Assembly: GCA_963784195.1 (NCBI GenBank)
Contig: CAWARA010000030.1
Coordinates: 124,001-188,000 of the forward strand
Reading direction: 5' to 3'
From: CAVQAH01 sp963784195
GTDB taxonomy: Bacteria; Acidobacteriota; Vicinamibacteria; Vicinamibacterales; 2-12-FULL-66-21
Length of the DNA stretch: 64,000 bases
Shown here: piece by piece, positions 35,133 through 46,022 of the stretch
How positions within the stretch are numbered: the first letter of the stretch is position 1
How the letters are laid out: each line of letters starts with the position of its first letter
The notes under the pieces: generated by a model
What the model was told of the DNA's origin: nothing
The model's database searches: none
The model's input: only the letters and a program-made list of their open reading frames with translations
Translations under genes and position numbers: made by a program

Positions 35133-37598
35133 CTAGCGAACCGTCACCGACGCCGGATTGAACTGCAGCTGAATCGGCACCCCTTCAGGGCTGCTCGCGA
35201 CGCCGCTGACCTGGATCAGCGAATTGCCCGACCCGACCGCATCGAAGAGCAGACCCGCGATCAGTCCCGAGCCTGACGCGCCCGCGGAATCACCGGTTCT
35301 GACGACGGCGATGTCCACGCGGCCGGCGGCGGCGTCGATGCGCGGCGCGAATGTCGCGGTGACGCTGCCCTGCCGCATGAACGTTCCTTCCTGCACGTTG
35401 CGCACACGCAGCACCTGCGGGTTGTAAGTGATCGTGATCGTCAGCGTCGACAACCTCGAGGCGTTGTTCACCGAAACGGGAACTGTGTACGGACCACCCG
35501 CGACGCGGAACTCGGTCCCCGGCGGCGTCACGATGATCTGTGCGGTCGCGGCGGCAGCCGCCGCACCGGGTGTCGCGGGTACCGGCGCATTCGGATCGCG
35601 CGGCGGTGCGGTTGGATCGGTGACGGGCGGAAGCGGCGTACCTGCCGGAGGCGGCGGGAACGATGGCCGTTCCGTCGCCGGGCCGATTGGCGCAGGCACG
35701 GGTGAAGTTCCAGGTGGCACGGGCTGCGTGCCTGTCGGCACACCCGGAGCGGCCGCAGCCGGAGGACGAGGCACGCCGCCAGGAGGTGCGCCGGGCACGG
35801 CTGGAGGCGTCGCAACCTGGCCGGCTGCCGCGAGCGGGATCGTCCGGCGGCGGCGCGATCAGGGGCGGCGGCCCGGCGAGCCCGATGTTCTGCTGCGTGC
35901 CGATGTAGATCGGTGCGAGATCGTTGACCGTCAGCTCGTGCGTCCGCACGATGTGCGGGGTCAGGAGCATGACGATGTCGCTCGTTTCCGAGTTGCGCGT
36001 GTTCGACCCGAGGATCGAATTCAGCACGGGCACGTTGATCAGCCCGGCGATGCCTTGCAGCGAGCGCCGTTCTTCCTCGCGGATCAGGCCGGCGAGCAGG
36101 TTCGACTCGCCTTCGCGAAGCCTCAGCTTCGTCTGGACCTTGCGCGACGTGAACGACGGCACGGACTGGCCGGCGACGTCGATCGACGGGCCGAGCGCGC
36201 TGTTCTCGACGGTCAGCTCGAGGATCACTTCGCCGTCGTAGGTGACGCGCGGCAGGATCTCCATGTTGATGCCGACCGGACGGTAGTTGAACGACGACTG
36301 GGGAATGCTGGCGAACCCGCCCTGGACCGGCGCGCCGAAGACGGTCGACACGACCGGGATCTCCTGACCGAGGTTGAGCGTCATCGGCCGGCCTTCGGCG
36401 CCGCGCAGCTGCGGCTTGGCCAGGAGGCGCGTGTGCGCGTCCTGCTCGAGGAACCGGAATACGGCCGTCGGAATCCCGAGATAGAAGTCGGCGGTGCTGA
36501 TGCCCTGCGAGATCGTGTTCAGGTTGAACGGCGGCGGCGACGGCGACGCGACGCCCGGCGTGGCTGGCGTATTCGGCGGCGCCAGCTCCGGCGAGAAGAT
36601 CAAATTGACCGCGTAGGCGCTGAGGTCGATGCCGTAGGCCTTCAGCCGCGTGCTGTTCACTTCCAGGATCTGCACGTCGACGACAACTTCCGCGCGCGGC
36701 TTGTCGTTGGCGCGGATCACCTGCTCGATGACGTTGACCACCGCTGCGGTCGCGCGAACCGTAAGCGAGTTGGACGTCTTGTTCGGGAACATCGCCGGCA
36801 CGACCGTCATGTTCGGGATGCGCATGACGGTGTTGATGATCTGCACGATTTCCTGCGCGTCGGCGTGCGACAGATAGAAGGTCTGCACGACCAGGTCGTC
36901 GTACTTCTGGTGCGCCTGCGCGTTGTCCTGCGCCACGACGATCGTGGTCGGGTTGAGCACCTTGTAGAAGTGCCCGTGCGTCGACAGGATCTGCTGCAGC
37001 GCCTCTTCGACGGTGACGTTCTCCAGCGCGACCGTGACCGGCACGTCGCGGAAGTACTGCTGATCGAACTGGACGTTGATGCCGCTCTGCGTGCCGATGA
37101 AGGTGAGCACGTCGCGCAGGCTGGCGTTGGTGAATTGCACCTTCGGCAGCGGGGTCGTGGGGTTCAGCGTGGGCGTCGCCTGCTGCCGCGCCTGCGCGCG
37201 CAGCTTCTCGATTTCCGGCTTCGGCCGCGATTTTCTCGATGCGATCGCGAATCGCTCGCTCCAGCTCGATCGCCTTCGATGCCGCCAGGCGGTTCGACGA
37301 GTCCATCTCGATCGCCTTGCGGTACGACAGCAGCGCCGTGTCGATGTCGCCTTTCAATTCGAAGTCGCGTGCACGCGCGATGTGCTCGCGCGCAGCATTC
37401 TGCATCGCGCGTTCGAGCTCGATCTTGTACTCCGCCTTGTCGGGGCTCTCCTGCAGCGCGCGCGTGTAGTGCGCGACCGCGGAGTCCCAGTCGCCCGACG
37501 CGCGCCGCTTCCTGGCCGCGGCGGAACGCACGGCCGGCAGCGCACCCGGACGCGAAGATCGTGAGCACGATCAGAATCACAAGCCTCTGTTTAAGCAC
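35133..37598 (-). CDS. gspD: Secretin (GspD/PilQ-type) lipoprotein with TPR and cohesin domains; three +1 frameshifts
   Basis: Outer-membrane secretin channel. In three frames: lipoprotein signal and TPR (VLTIFASGC with Cys19; AHYTRALQESPDKAEY, then DIDTALLSYRKAIEMD), secretin N-domains and core (QFTNASLRDVLTFIGTQSGINVQFD; EVVVDVQILEVNS; VGINMEILPRVTYDGEV; the end LLTPHIVRTHEL), and a Pro-rich linker with a cohesin domain (EFRVAGGPYTVPVSVNN) at the C-terminus. Single-base gains near 37494-37496, 37213-37219 and 35836-35838 break it. Removing one base at each yields 820 continuous residues. It follows the pilM-N-O-P genes. Confidence 0.88.
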
Positions 37599-37618
37599 TT
37601 CGGCTCCTGCGAGAGTGG

Positions 37619-38194
37619 TCAGCGGGGCGAACAGCCCTCACGGCGAAGGGTCTGACGTCCCTTGCCGTCAACATACTCGATCATCAGCGACTCGATGCCA
37701 ATCTTGACAACGCGATAGCGGCCGTCGACGGTCTCTCCTTCGGCGGCAGCGAACGTGGCAGCTCGACAATCGCTCAGCGCGGCAATCTTCACGCCGCCCG
37801 GTTTCTCAACGCTGCCCATGTACTTCAGCGGAATCGGCGGAATGGGCGGCGGCGGCGGTGGTCCTGCCGGCTCGGTTTCGACCGGAGGAGGCTTGAACGC
37901 CGACGGCGGCGGTGCGGGCGCCGCCTTCGGTTGGAATCGGAAAGGATTGCGATCCGAACCGCCCTCTTCGGGCCGTGACGCCTCGAGCGCTTCGAGTCTC
38001 ACCTTGAGTTCCTTCGGATCGATGTGCGCGTCATCTTTCTTCTGCGATTTCGCCTGATTAGACGACGGCGCCGGCGTCACGGTCGAACCGGACCACGTGC
38101 GCGTCGCGAAGAAGCCCGCCACGGCCACACCGAGCAGCACGAGAAGCCAGATGTTCGGACGACGACGGCCCGGAGCCGGTGTTTCAGTTTCCAT
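37619..38194 (-). CDS. PilP/GspC-like pilus or secretion assembly protein
   Basis: 191 residues. One N-terminal helix (IWLLVLLGVAVAGFFATRTW) anchors it in the inner membrane. A charged and then Pro-rich linker (PPPPPPIPPIPLKY) leads to a small beta domain (KYMGSVEKPGGVKIAALSD...EGETVDGRYRVVKIGIESLMIEYVDGKGRQTLR) like the HR domain of GspC/PilP that contacts the secretin. It starts within pilO (11-base overlap) and precedes gspD by 20 bases, the usual PilMNOPQ order. Confidence 0.85.
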   Translation of the reverse strand: METETPAPGRRRPNIWLLVLLGVAVAGFFATRTWSGSTVTPAPSSNQAKSQKKDDAHIDPKELKVRLEALEASRPEEGGSDRNPFRFQPKAAPAPPPSAFKPPPVETEPAGPPPPPPIPPIPLKYMGSVEKPGGVKIAALSDCRAATFAAAEGETVDGRYRVVKIGIESLMIEYVDGKGRQTLRREGCSPR

Positions 38195-38759
38195 TGACTC
38201 CCGTCCGGTAGTACGTCGCCACTTGCACGGTGACGTTCAAGGTCCCGCTATTACCTGTCGTCTGCGTAAGCTGCACGTTCTCGACGATCAGAAAGTCCGG
38301 TATCGTTTCGAGCTGATACAGAAACTTGCGAATGTCGCGGTACTGCCCGCTGATCGAGTGGGTCACTGTCAGCTTGCCAAGCTCGCTGTCGCGATCGTGG
38401 CTCGGCTTGGTGGTCGACCCCGTTCGCGTGACACCGGCGGCGCGGGCGATCTCGTCCACCTTCGTGTTCGTGAGGCGGCGCGCGGCGCTGCTGTCGGGCG
38501 GCAGGACCGAACTGTAGAACTTCTTCAACTCACCGTCGGCAGCGTCCTTCCCCGACACCGTGGCACGCGCCGCGGCGTGATCCTTCTTCGCGACGGCGAG
38601 CACCGTCCTCGCTTCCTGGGCCTGCTGCTCCCCGCTCGCCACCTTCTTCGACAGCGGGGCCACGACACCGACGAGCAACCCGGCGTTGAGCACGACGGCA
38701 GCGATCAACGGATAGATGTAGCGGCGCTTCTCCGCCATTACCCGGCGCGTGAGCGTCAT
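38184..38759 (-). CDS. pilO: PilO-like inner-membrane pilus assembly protein
   Basis: 191 residues. A short cytoplasmic N-terminus (RRVMAEKRRYIYPL) precedes one helix (IAAVVLNAGLLVGVVAPL), then a coiled coil (GEQQAQEARTVLAVAKKDHAAARA) and a ferredoxin-like domain (LGKLTVTHSISGQYRDIRKFLYQLETIPDFLIVENVQL). This is the PilO/GspM architecture. It overlaps pilN by 4 bases and the PilP-like gene by 11 bases. Confidence 0.9.
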   Translation of the reverse strand: MTLTRRVMAEKRRYIYPLIAAVVLNAGLLVGVVAPLSKKVASGEQQAQEARTVLAVAKKDHAAARATVSGKDAADGELKKFYSSVLPPDSSAARRLTNTKVDEIARAAGVTRTGSTTKPSHDRDSELGKLTVTHSISGQYRDIRKFLYQLETIPDFLIVENVQLTQTTGNSGTLNVTVQVATYYRTGVNGN

Positions 38760-39433
38760 CGGCGGCCTCCTGCAGTCTGCGGCGCAGGCCGCGGAGCCGG
38801 CGAGGCCGCGGTCTTCTGCGGGACCGGCGGCGTGGACGGCTTCGCCGCTTTCGGATCGGGCGCGGCGTCGGCAGGCTCCACCGCCTCGGGAACGTAATTG
38901 GTGTCGATGATCGCGCGGATCAATCCGCCCTCGACGTCCTCGTCCTGACGTTGCAGGACCTGTTCGAACGCGCCGGTCGCTTCGAGCTTTTCCATGAACT
39001 CGTCGACGTCGACCGTGCGGCGCGAGAGTACCGTCATCGCGAGCTTCGTGCCGTCCTCGTCGACGATCGGGTGCACGGTGGTCAGCATCACGTCCGGCGG
39101 CAGCGTCTCCTCGATGCGATTGAAGAGCGCCGTCCAGGAAAACGTCCGGCGGTCGATCAACACGTTGGCTTCGCGCGCGGCGTTGACGACCAGCTGCAGC
39201 TCGTCCGGGTTGATGCCACGGCGGATCCGCGCGGCGTCGCGCGTGAGCCGATCCGCTTCCGCGCGATCGCGATTCACGCTGGTCGACAACTCGGTGTTCT
39301 GCCGCGACAGCTGCAGCACCTTGAAGACGTTGACGAGCGTGAGCGCGCCGACGATGACCGCCAGCAGCATGAGCAGCAGGTGCACGCCGCGCTCGTTGTA
39401 GAAGGGGCGGGTCGAAAGGTTGGTCCTCAGCAT
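38756..39433 (-). CDS. pilN: PilN-like inner-membrane pilus assembly protein
   Basis: About 225 residues from ATG 39433, two bases after pilM. The N-terminus reads MLRTNLSTRPFYNERG, a typical PilN opening that in the type IV pilus docks on PilM, followed by one helix (VHLLLMLLAVIVGALTLV) and a coiled coil. The C-terminal domain (PPDVMLTTVHPIVDEDGTKLAMTVLSRR) is PilN-like. A Pro/Ala-rich tail follows. The longer frame upstream was rejected because its extra residues are encoded by pilM. Confidence 0.9.
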   Translation of the reverse strand: MLRTNLSTRPFYNERGVHLLLMLLAVIVGALTLVNVFKVLQLSRQNTELSTSVNRDRAEADRLTRDAARIRRGINPDELQLVVNAAREANVLIDRRTFSWTALFNRIEETLPPDVMLTTVHPIVDEDGTKLAMTVLSRRTVDVDEFMEKLEATGAFEQVLQRQDEDVEGGLIRAIIDTNYVPEAVEPADAAPDPKAAKPSTPPVPQKTAASPAPRPAPQTAGGRR

Positions 39434-39434
39434 G

Positions 39435-40459
39435 TCAGGCCACCCTGCCCGAGGCGCCGCGCACCCGTTCCCGCACGAGCACGCCGACACCGGCCGACAG
39501 CGCGTCGAGCAGCGCGGGATTGGCGCTGATCCGATCCCGCAGGCTGGCCGCCGTGCGGAAATCGAGCGGCTCCACTTTCACCCGGACGCGGTCTTCGATG
39601 GCGTGTCGCAGCCGGTCTTCAATGCCGCTTCGCAGTCGCTCAGCCACCTCCGGCCCCTGCGCCGATCCGCCGACGAGCACGACCGCCGAGAAGCCGCCGC
39701 CGCCCAGGCGATCTTCGTGATACATCGCGGTCTGGTGCACCAGATCGATCAGCTCGGATTCGGTGCCCAGTGCCCGGTTCCTGTAAGACACGAGATCCGG
39801 TCCCCGCACGACGGCGAGCGTCACGTAATCGGAAGCCAGATGCACCAGCAGCCAGTCTCCCGACAACCCCTCGCGCGCGGCGAGCACCGCGTTGACAACG
39901 TTGAAGGTGGCCAGATCGACGAGGCCGGCGTGCAAGCCAGCCGCCTCGCAGGCGCGCTCGTAGGATTCGACGAGATCGCGACGCGCCATCGTGACGACGA
40001 ACTCGCGGCCGCCCCCGGGCACTTCGGCGCCGCGGATCCAGGCCACCTGGGCGTCCTCGACCTTGAACGGCGCAGCTTTGCGGACCTGCCACCGAATCAG
40101 CTGCTCGAGATCTTGAACCTTCGCCGGAACTTTTTCAAATCGGACCAGCGACACCTTGGCGACCGTATCCGGCAGGACGAGCGCCATTCGGCGGGTCCGC
40201 GACCCCAGCTTGCTGAGCACAGACTGAATGACGGTGACCAGCCGCCCCTGGTCGAGCACGTTCGGACCGTTGAGGACGGTGTCGATGATGCCCGGCGGCA
40301 GCGGCTCAACCGCATAGCCGGTGATCTGCGCGCTGCCGCCGCTTTCGCTGACCGCCACCGCGGAGACGCGGTCGCGCGCGATTTCGAGCGCTGCTGCCGG
40401 CGGCGGGCTCGCGAAAAACCCGGCCCGGCCGGCGCGAGACGACGTGGTGGTATCGGCAC

Positions 40460-40463
<4 letters not shown>
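39435..40463 (-). CDS. pilM: PilM-like actin-fold pilus assembly ATPase
   Basis: 342 residues, cytoplasmic, ASKHA fold. It has the segments ALEIARDRVSAVAVS, VRFEKVPAKVQDLEQLIRWQVRKAAPFKVEDAQ (PilM signature), GLVDLATFNVVNAVLA and the nucleotide-binding VVLVGGSAQGPEVAERL. PilM ties the pilus alignment complex (PilNOP) to the cytoplasmic side. It overlaps gspE by 4 bases. Confidence 0.92.
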
Positions 40464-42229
<1,766 letters not shown>

Positions 42230-42235
42230 CCGGTA

Positions 42236-43450
42236 TTACCTCAGCGTGTTCGACAGGTTGAAGAGCGGCATGTACAACGACAGGAGCAGCCCGGCGATCA
42301 CCATGCCCATGATGATCAGCAGGATAGGCTCGATAAGCGTGACGAACCGGCCCAGGTTCGTCTCGATTTCCTCGTCGTAGAAATCCGCCAGGCTGTGCAG
42401 CATTTCCTGCAGCGCGCCGGTCGACTCGCCGACCTCGACCATCTTGACCGCGACGTCCTGGAAGGCACCGCTCTCGGCCATCGACGCGGCGAGCGCCCGT
42501 CCTTCCCTGACCTGCTGCGCCGCGTGCGCCAGCTCGTGTGCGATGTACTGGTTCTTGATCGCCCGCGCGGAGATGTCGATGGCGTTCACGAGCGGGATGC
42601 CGCCGCCCAGCAACGTGGCCAGTGTCCTCGACGCCTGGGACGTCGCGAACTTCCCGGCAATCGGACCCAGGCCCGGAAGCAGAAGGATCCAGCGATCCAC
42701 ACGCTGGCGGTGCAACGGGGTTTTCAGCCACATCCACGCGGCGGCAACCGCCGCCACAATCCCAAACACGATCAAAAAGAGGTACGCGGTCGCGAACTCC
42801 GAGACGGCGACGATGATCCGGGTCGACAGAGGGAGCTCTTCTGACAGCTGGGCATAGAACAAACCGAACTCCGGCACGACCTTGAGCACGATGAGCGCGA
42901 CGACGAAGAGCGAAAGGACGAGCAGGATTGCCGGATACACCAGAGCCGAAATCGTCTTCCGCCTGACGCTCGTCACTACTTTTACGTAAGCGACGTAGCG
43001 GCGGATGACCTGCTCGAGGCTGCCGCTCTTTTCGCCGGCCAGCAGTGATGCCGTGTAGACGCCCGGGAACATGCTGCCGTGGGCCTCGAACGCCTCCGAC
43101 AGCGAACTCCCCGCCCGCACGCGATCGTGGACGTCGTCGAGAACCGACTTGAACAGGGGGTTGGCGACCCGCTGGCGCAGGATGTCCAGCGACTGCACCA
43201 GCGGCATGCCGGCTTTCAGCAGCGTCGCCAGCTCCTGGTTGAACACGACGAACTCGCGCGTCGAGACCTTCTTGCGCGTCGGCAGGGAGAGAGAAAGCCC
43301 GCCAAATGCGAGGCGCCCCGCCCGCTGCATCCCCAGGACGTAGAGGCCTTTCTCCTCGAACTCTCGGCGAAGGCGTGCTTCGCTGTCAGCGGCGTAGACG
43401 CCCTCGATGATCTCCCCTCCGGGGGTCCCGAGCCTGCAGTGAAACTCCAT
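42236..43450 (-). CDS. gspF: GspF/PilC-type inner-membrane platform protein
   Basis: 404 residues. Two T2SF domains (FVVFNQELATLLKAGMPLVQSLDILRQ and KFATSQASRTLATLLGGGIPLVNAIDIS) and three membrane helices (LVYPAILLVLSLFVVALIVL; YLFLIVFGIVAAVAAAWMWL; ILLIIMGMVIAGLLLSLYMPL) match the family. An N-terminal cytoplasmic region carries EFHCRLGTPGGEIIEGVY. First gene of the F-E-pilM-N-O-P-D-G operon, with a 241-base leader that contains a strong hairpin (43578-43620). Confidence 0.95.
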   Translation of the reverse strand: MEFHCRLGTPGGEIIEGVYAADSEARLRREFEEKGLYVLGMQRAGRLAFGGLSLSLPTRKKVSTREFVVFNQELATLLKAGMPLVQSLDILRQRVANPLFKSVLDDVHDRVRAGSSLSEAFEAHGSMFPGVYTASLLAGEKSGSLEQVIRRYVAYVKVVTSVRRKTISALVYPAILLVLSLFVVALIVLKVVPEFGLFYAQLSEELPLSTRIIVAVSEFATAYLFLIVFGIVAAVAAAWMWLKTPLHRQRVDRWILLLPGLGPIAGKFATSQASRTLATLLGGGIPLVNAIDISARAIKNQYIAHELAHAAQQVREGRALAASMAESGAFQDVAVKMVEVGESTGALQEMLHSLADFYDEEIETNLGRFVTLIEPILLIIMGMVIAGLLLSLYMPLFNLSNTLR

Positions 43451-43577
43451 CGGCTGTCAGCGGACGCTATCGTCAGCGCAAATTCTTGTCGTTGTGTGCA
43501 TTATCGGCCGATCGACGAGCGGAATATACGGCTGTACTTCCCATGCGAGCCCGGCAGCTCGGCGCAAACCTGGGACA

Positions 43578-43620
43578 CGGGCTTCTGGATCCCTCTGCGT
43601 TAGACAGAGGAACGAGCCCG
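43578..43620 (-). promoter_or_regulatory. Two-stem nested hairpin in the leader of the gspF operon
   Basis: The outer stem CGGGCT (43578-43583) / AGCCCG (43615-43620) encloses the inner stem CCTCTG (43592-43597) / CAGAGG (43605-43610) with a 7-base loop. It lies in the 241-base gap between the lytic transglycosylase stop and the gspF start (43451-43691), where no gene is supported. Position and stem quality suggest a structured 5' leader, possibly a riboswitch. No known c-di-GMP riboswitch core motif was recognised. Confidence 0.45.
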
Positions 43621-43691
43621 ATGGCTGGGGAATTGAGGACTTTCGTCGTACTTTTGCGGCTTCGCCAGGTCTCAGGCGCGACCGCCAGTCG

Positions 43692-44351
43692 TCATTTTAT
43701 ACCCGCGAGCGACAGGATCCTCGACACGTAGTTGCGTGTCTCGCGATACGGGGGGATGCCGTTGAACCGTTTCACGGCGCCTTCCCCGGCGTTATAGGCG
43801 GCCAGCGCCATCTCGACGCCGAATCGATCGATCAGGCCCTTGAGATGTTTGATGCCCGCCTCGATGTTGGCCTTGGGGTCGAAGGGGTTGCGAACCTTGT
43901 ACTCCCTTGCGGTCGACGGCATCAGCTGCATGAGTCCCATGGCACCCTTACGGGATTTTGCCTTGGGCTCGTAGTTCGACTCGACCTGAATCAGCGCCCT
44001 GACGAGCATCGGATCGACGCCGTGGGTCTGCGAAACGGCCGCAATGATCTCGCCGTATGGGGTGGATTCGAGCAACTCGGCAGCATCGCCGGGCTGCTGC
44101 TGATCGTCCGACTCCGTCGGCGGCTCCGGGTACGGGACCTCGTCAGGCAGGATCTTGTCGACGAAGGTCCGTTCCACCGTGACTTCGCCGCCGTTGCGGA
44201 GCGTGAGGATGATGGAGTCTCCGTCAGTGCGATGACCCTTGACGGAAAGGGTGCGGCCGGAGCCAAGAACGATGATTTCGGCCGAAGCCGGTTTAACACA
44301 AACGGGGGCGAGCGTCCCCGCGAGAACGCAGATACAGACCGGTAGCTTCAT
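43692..44351 (-). CDS. Secreted lytic transglycosylase (SLT domain)
   Basis: 219 residues with a signal peptide (PVCICVLAGTLAPVCVKPASA). A small N-terminal region (EIIVLGSGRTLSVKGHRTDGDSIILTLRNGG) is followed by an SLT domain: catalytic Glu in LVRALIQVESNYEPKAKSRKGAMGLMQLMP, and AYNAGEGAVKRFNGIPPYRETRNYV. It cleaves the glycan strand of peptidoglycan with 1,6-anhydro product. Placement directly upstream of the pilus/secretion operon suggests it opens the wall for the machine. Confidence 0.93.
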   Translation of the reverse strand: MKLPVCICVLAGTLAPVCVKPASAEIIVLGSGRTLSVKGHRTDGDSIILTLRNGGEVTVERTFVDKILPDEVPYPEPPTESDDQQQPGDAAELLESTPYGEIIAAVSQTHGVDPMLVRALIQVESNYEPKAKSRKGAMGLMQLMPSTAREYKVRNPFDPKANIEAGIKHLKGLIDRFGVEMALAAYNAGEGAVKRFNGIPPYRETRNYVSRILSLAGIK

Positions 44352-44458
44352 GCAGAAGGCAATATCCTACCATCAGCTGCGGGCTCCCGTCCAGATTCAA
44401 TACAGTTGAGCTTGACGAAGCGGGTACACATACCGGGGAGAGAGTATGGGGGTAGTCA

Positions 44459-44541
44459 ACTCCCAATTTCCAACCTCCAATTCCCAAACGATCGTTCTTG
44501 GAAGTTGGGCGTTGGGAGTTGGATGTTGGGCGTTGGGAGTT
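44459..44541. repeat. Repeat words CCAACTCCCAA in inverted arrangement
   Basis: The 16-base word TTGGGCGTTGGGAGTT occurs at 44505-44520 and 44526-44541. Complementary words (CAACTCCCAA, CCAACCTCCAATTCCCAA) lie at 44458-44486. The element fills the gap between two minus-strand genes. Fragments of the same words occur at about 19846-19861. Confidence 0.8.
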
Positions 44542-44553
44542 CGGAGTTCTCTC

Positions 44554-45444
44554 CTAACTACCCGCGACAGATCGTGGCTCGAGGAACGCGTGAAAGACCC
44601 GGATGCCGAGCTCGCGGGGATCGGTGCCGCCTGGCTGGAACGTCCGATCGACCTCCAGCGTGAGCTCTGCGACTTCCCCGGCTCCGAGCTGCGCGGCGCT
44701 GATGGGGATAGTCACGAGCTTCGTGTCCTTTGAATCGGCGGCGAACGACCCGACCGTCTGGTCGCCGACCTTGACGGTCACCTGCTGCGGCGGGTTGAAC
44801 TGGTCGCTTCTGGCGTCGTACTCCAGATAGAAGGTGGAATCCTTCTTCGGATTGCGGAACGAGATGGTCGCCGTCTTCCTGCTCCACTGCCACTCCATGG
44901 TCGGATCCTGCGACGAGACCTCGGCGGGGTGCCAGCCCTCCTTGTATATAAGGAAGATGTTTTCGGACTGCGGCAGGATCTGGAGCTGCCCGACGAGATA
45001 CTCGCGCCGCGAGACTTCGTTGCCCGACAGGGTCAGGCGCTCGCCGCTCGACGGCATGTAAAGCCCGATCCGGATCTGCGACGGTCCGATGTACGGGTAG
45101 TTCGGCACGAAGACGGTGCGCGTGTACTCGACCTTTTGATTCGGCTGCCAGGCCGATGTCTTGATTGGCGGTTGATGGTCGTCGCCCCAGAGCCGTTCAC
45201 CTTCCTGATCGAGCACGTGGAGGAACACCCAGTAGTCCCCTGCGATCTTCTGGTCGAGCACGTCGAACCGGTAGGTAATCGCCAGGGGGCTGCCAATGGC
45301 CGCACGATCCCGGTTGAACGTGACCGAGGGTTTGGCTACGGCCGGTTTGTCGGTGCTTTCACGGTTGCAGGCAGACGCGGCAAGAGCCACAACGACTAGA
45401 AAAGAACCGACGAGGCAGGTAGGACGATGTTTCATCATGTTCAA
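44554..45444 (-). CDS. Putative lipoprotein, function not recognised
   Basis: 296 residues. A lipobox follows the hydrophobic segment VGSFLVVVALAASAC (Cys26). The mature part is beta-rich: VTFNRDRAAIGSPLAITYRFDV, DYWVFLHVLDQEGERLWGDDH (a motif seen in several bacterial outer-membrane glycan or Ig-like proteins), PQIRIGLYMPSSGERL-like text and a C-terminal GIRVFHAFLEP strand. The middle has WQWSRKTATISFRNPKKDSTFYLEYDARSD, suggesting a carbohydrate-binding-like sandwich. No catalytic motif. It is divergent from the BMC pair. ATG 45444, 45438 and 45435 are all possible starts. Confidence 0.82.
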   Translation of the reverse strand: MNMMKHRPTCLVGSFLVVVALAASACNRESTDKPAVAKPSVTFNRDRAAIGSPLAITYRFDVLDQKIAGDYWVFLHVLDQEGERLWGDDHQPPIKTSAWQPNQKVEYTRTVFVPNYPYIGPSQIRIGLYMPSSGERLTLSGNEVSRREYLVGQLQILPQSENIFLIYKEGWHPAEVSSQDPTMEWQWSRKTATISFRNPKKDSTFYLEYDARSDQFNPPQQVTVKVGDQTVGSFAADSKDTKLVTIPISAAQLGAGEVAELTLEVDRTFQPGGTDPRELGIRVFHAFLEPRSVAGS

Positions 45445-45474
45445 GCTAGCAAGGAGCGCTTAGCGAATGGGCCC

Positions 45475-45505
45475 ATCCGCCGTTCGCCGAAGGCGAACGG
45501 CGGAT
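45475..45505. repeat. Long hairpin between the lipoprotein and BMC genes
   Basis: ATCCGCCGTTCGCC (45475-45488) pairs perfectly with 45492-45505 across a 3-base loop. The rest of the gap (45506-45709) is a GC-rich stretch with two inverted words (CGTAGCCTCGGCGAAGGC near 45580-45600; CGCCTTCGCTTAAGCTATGG near 45640-45660), another dispersed-repeat-like element. No gene is seen in the 265-base gap. Confidence 0.7.
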
Positions 45506-45709
45506 CGTACTGCAGTTGTTCGAGGTAGGGCAATATGTTAGCGTTGTCGCCGCTTACTGACGCCGGGCCGCTTGCCGCGCCGTAGCCTCGGCGAAGGCAG
45601 GCGCTGAGCCCGTCGATCGCTAGCCCCGTCGGAGCGTTCCGCCTTCGCTTAAGCTATGGCGGACAAGTTGGCGCAGGCGGGCTGAAACTCGCAATCAGGA
45701 TCCTAATAA

Positions 45710-46003
45710 ATGTCCGAAGCGCTCGGGATGGTCGAGACGAAGGGGCTTATCGGCTCCATCGAGGCGGCCGACGCGATGGTCAAGGCAGCGAACGTGCTGC
45801 TGGTAGGCAAAGAGTACATCGGCGCCGGTTACGTGACTGTGATGGTCCGTGGCGACGTCGGCGCGGTCAAAGCCGCCACCGATGCCGGAGCGGCCGCGGC
45901 TCGCCGCGTCGGCGAGTTGGTATCCGTCCATGTCATTCCACGGCCTCACAGCGAGGTCGAAAAGATCCTGCCGAAGGGCAAGGACGCCAAACCGTCCTCG
46001 TAA
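45710..46003 (+). CDS. Bacterial microcompartment hexameric shell protein (BMC-H)
   Basis: 97 residues, a single BMC domain. ALGMVETKGLIGSIEAADAMVKAANVLLVG, then VTVMVRGDVGAVKAATDAGAAAARRVGELVSVHVIPRPH, are the canonical strands and helix of PduA/EutM/CcmK proteins, including the basic pore-side loop. Such subunits tile the facets of a proteinaceous compartment. It is followed after 19 bases by the aldehyde dehydrogenase. No other shell genes (BMC-T, pentameric vertex protein) are in the window. Confidence 0.96.
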   Translation: MSEALGMVETKGLIGSIEAADAMVKAANVLLVGKEYIGAGYVTVMVRGDVGAVKAATDAGAAAARRVGELVSVHVIPRPHSEVEKILPKGKDAKPSS

Positions 46004-46022
46004 GCGCTTCGCCCGCTGACTC

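Noticed and set aside
35428..37707. 759-codon plus-strand frame opposite gspD
   Set aside because: Antisense shadow of the secretin. No recognisable domain, and the composition is Arg/Val/Asp-rich.
43560..43620. GEMM (c-di-GMP-I) riboswitch
   Set aside because: GCGCAAACC occurs on the plus strand but without the GNRA-capped P2 stem and GACGCAAAGCC partner.
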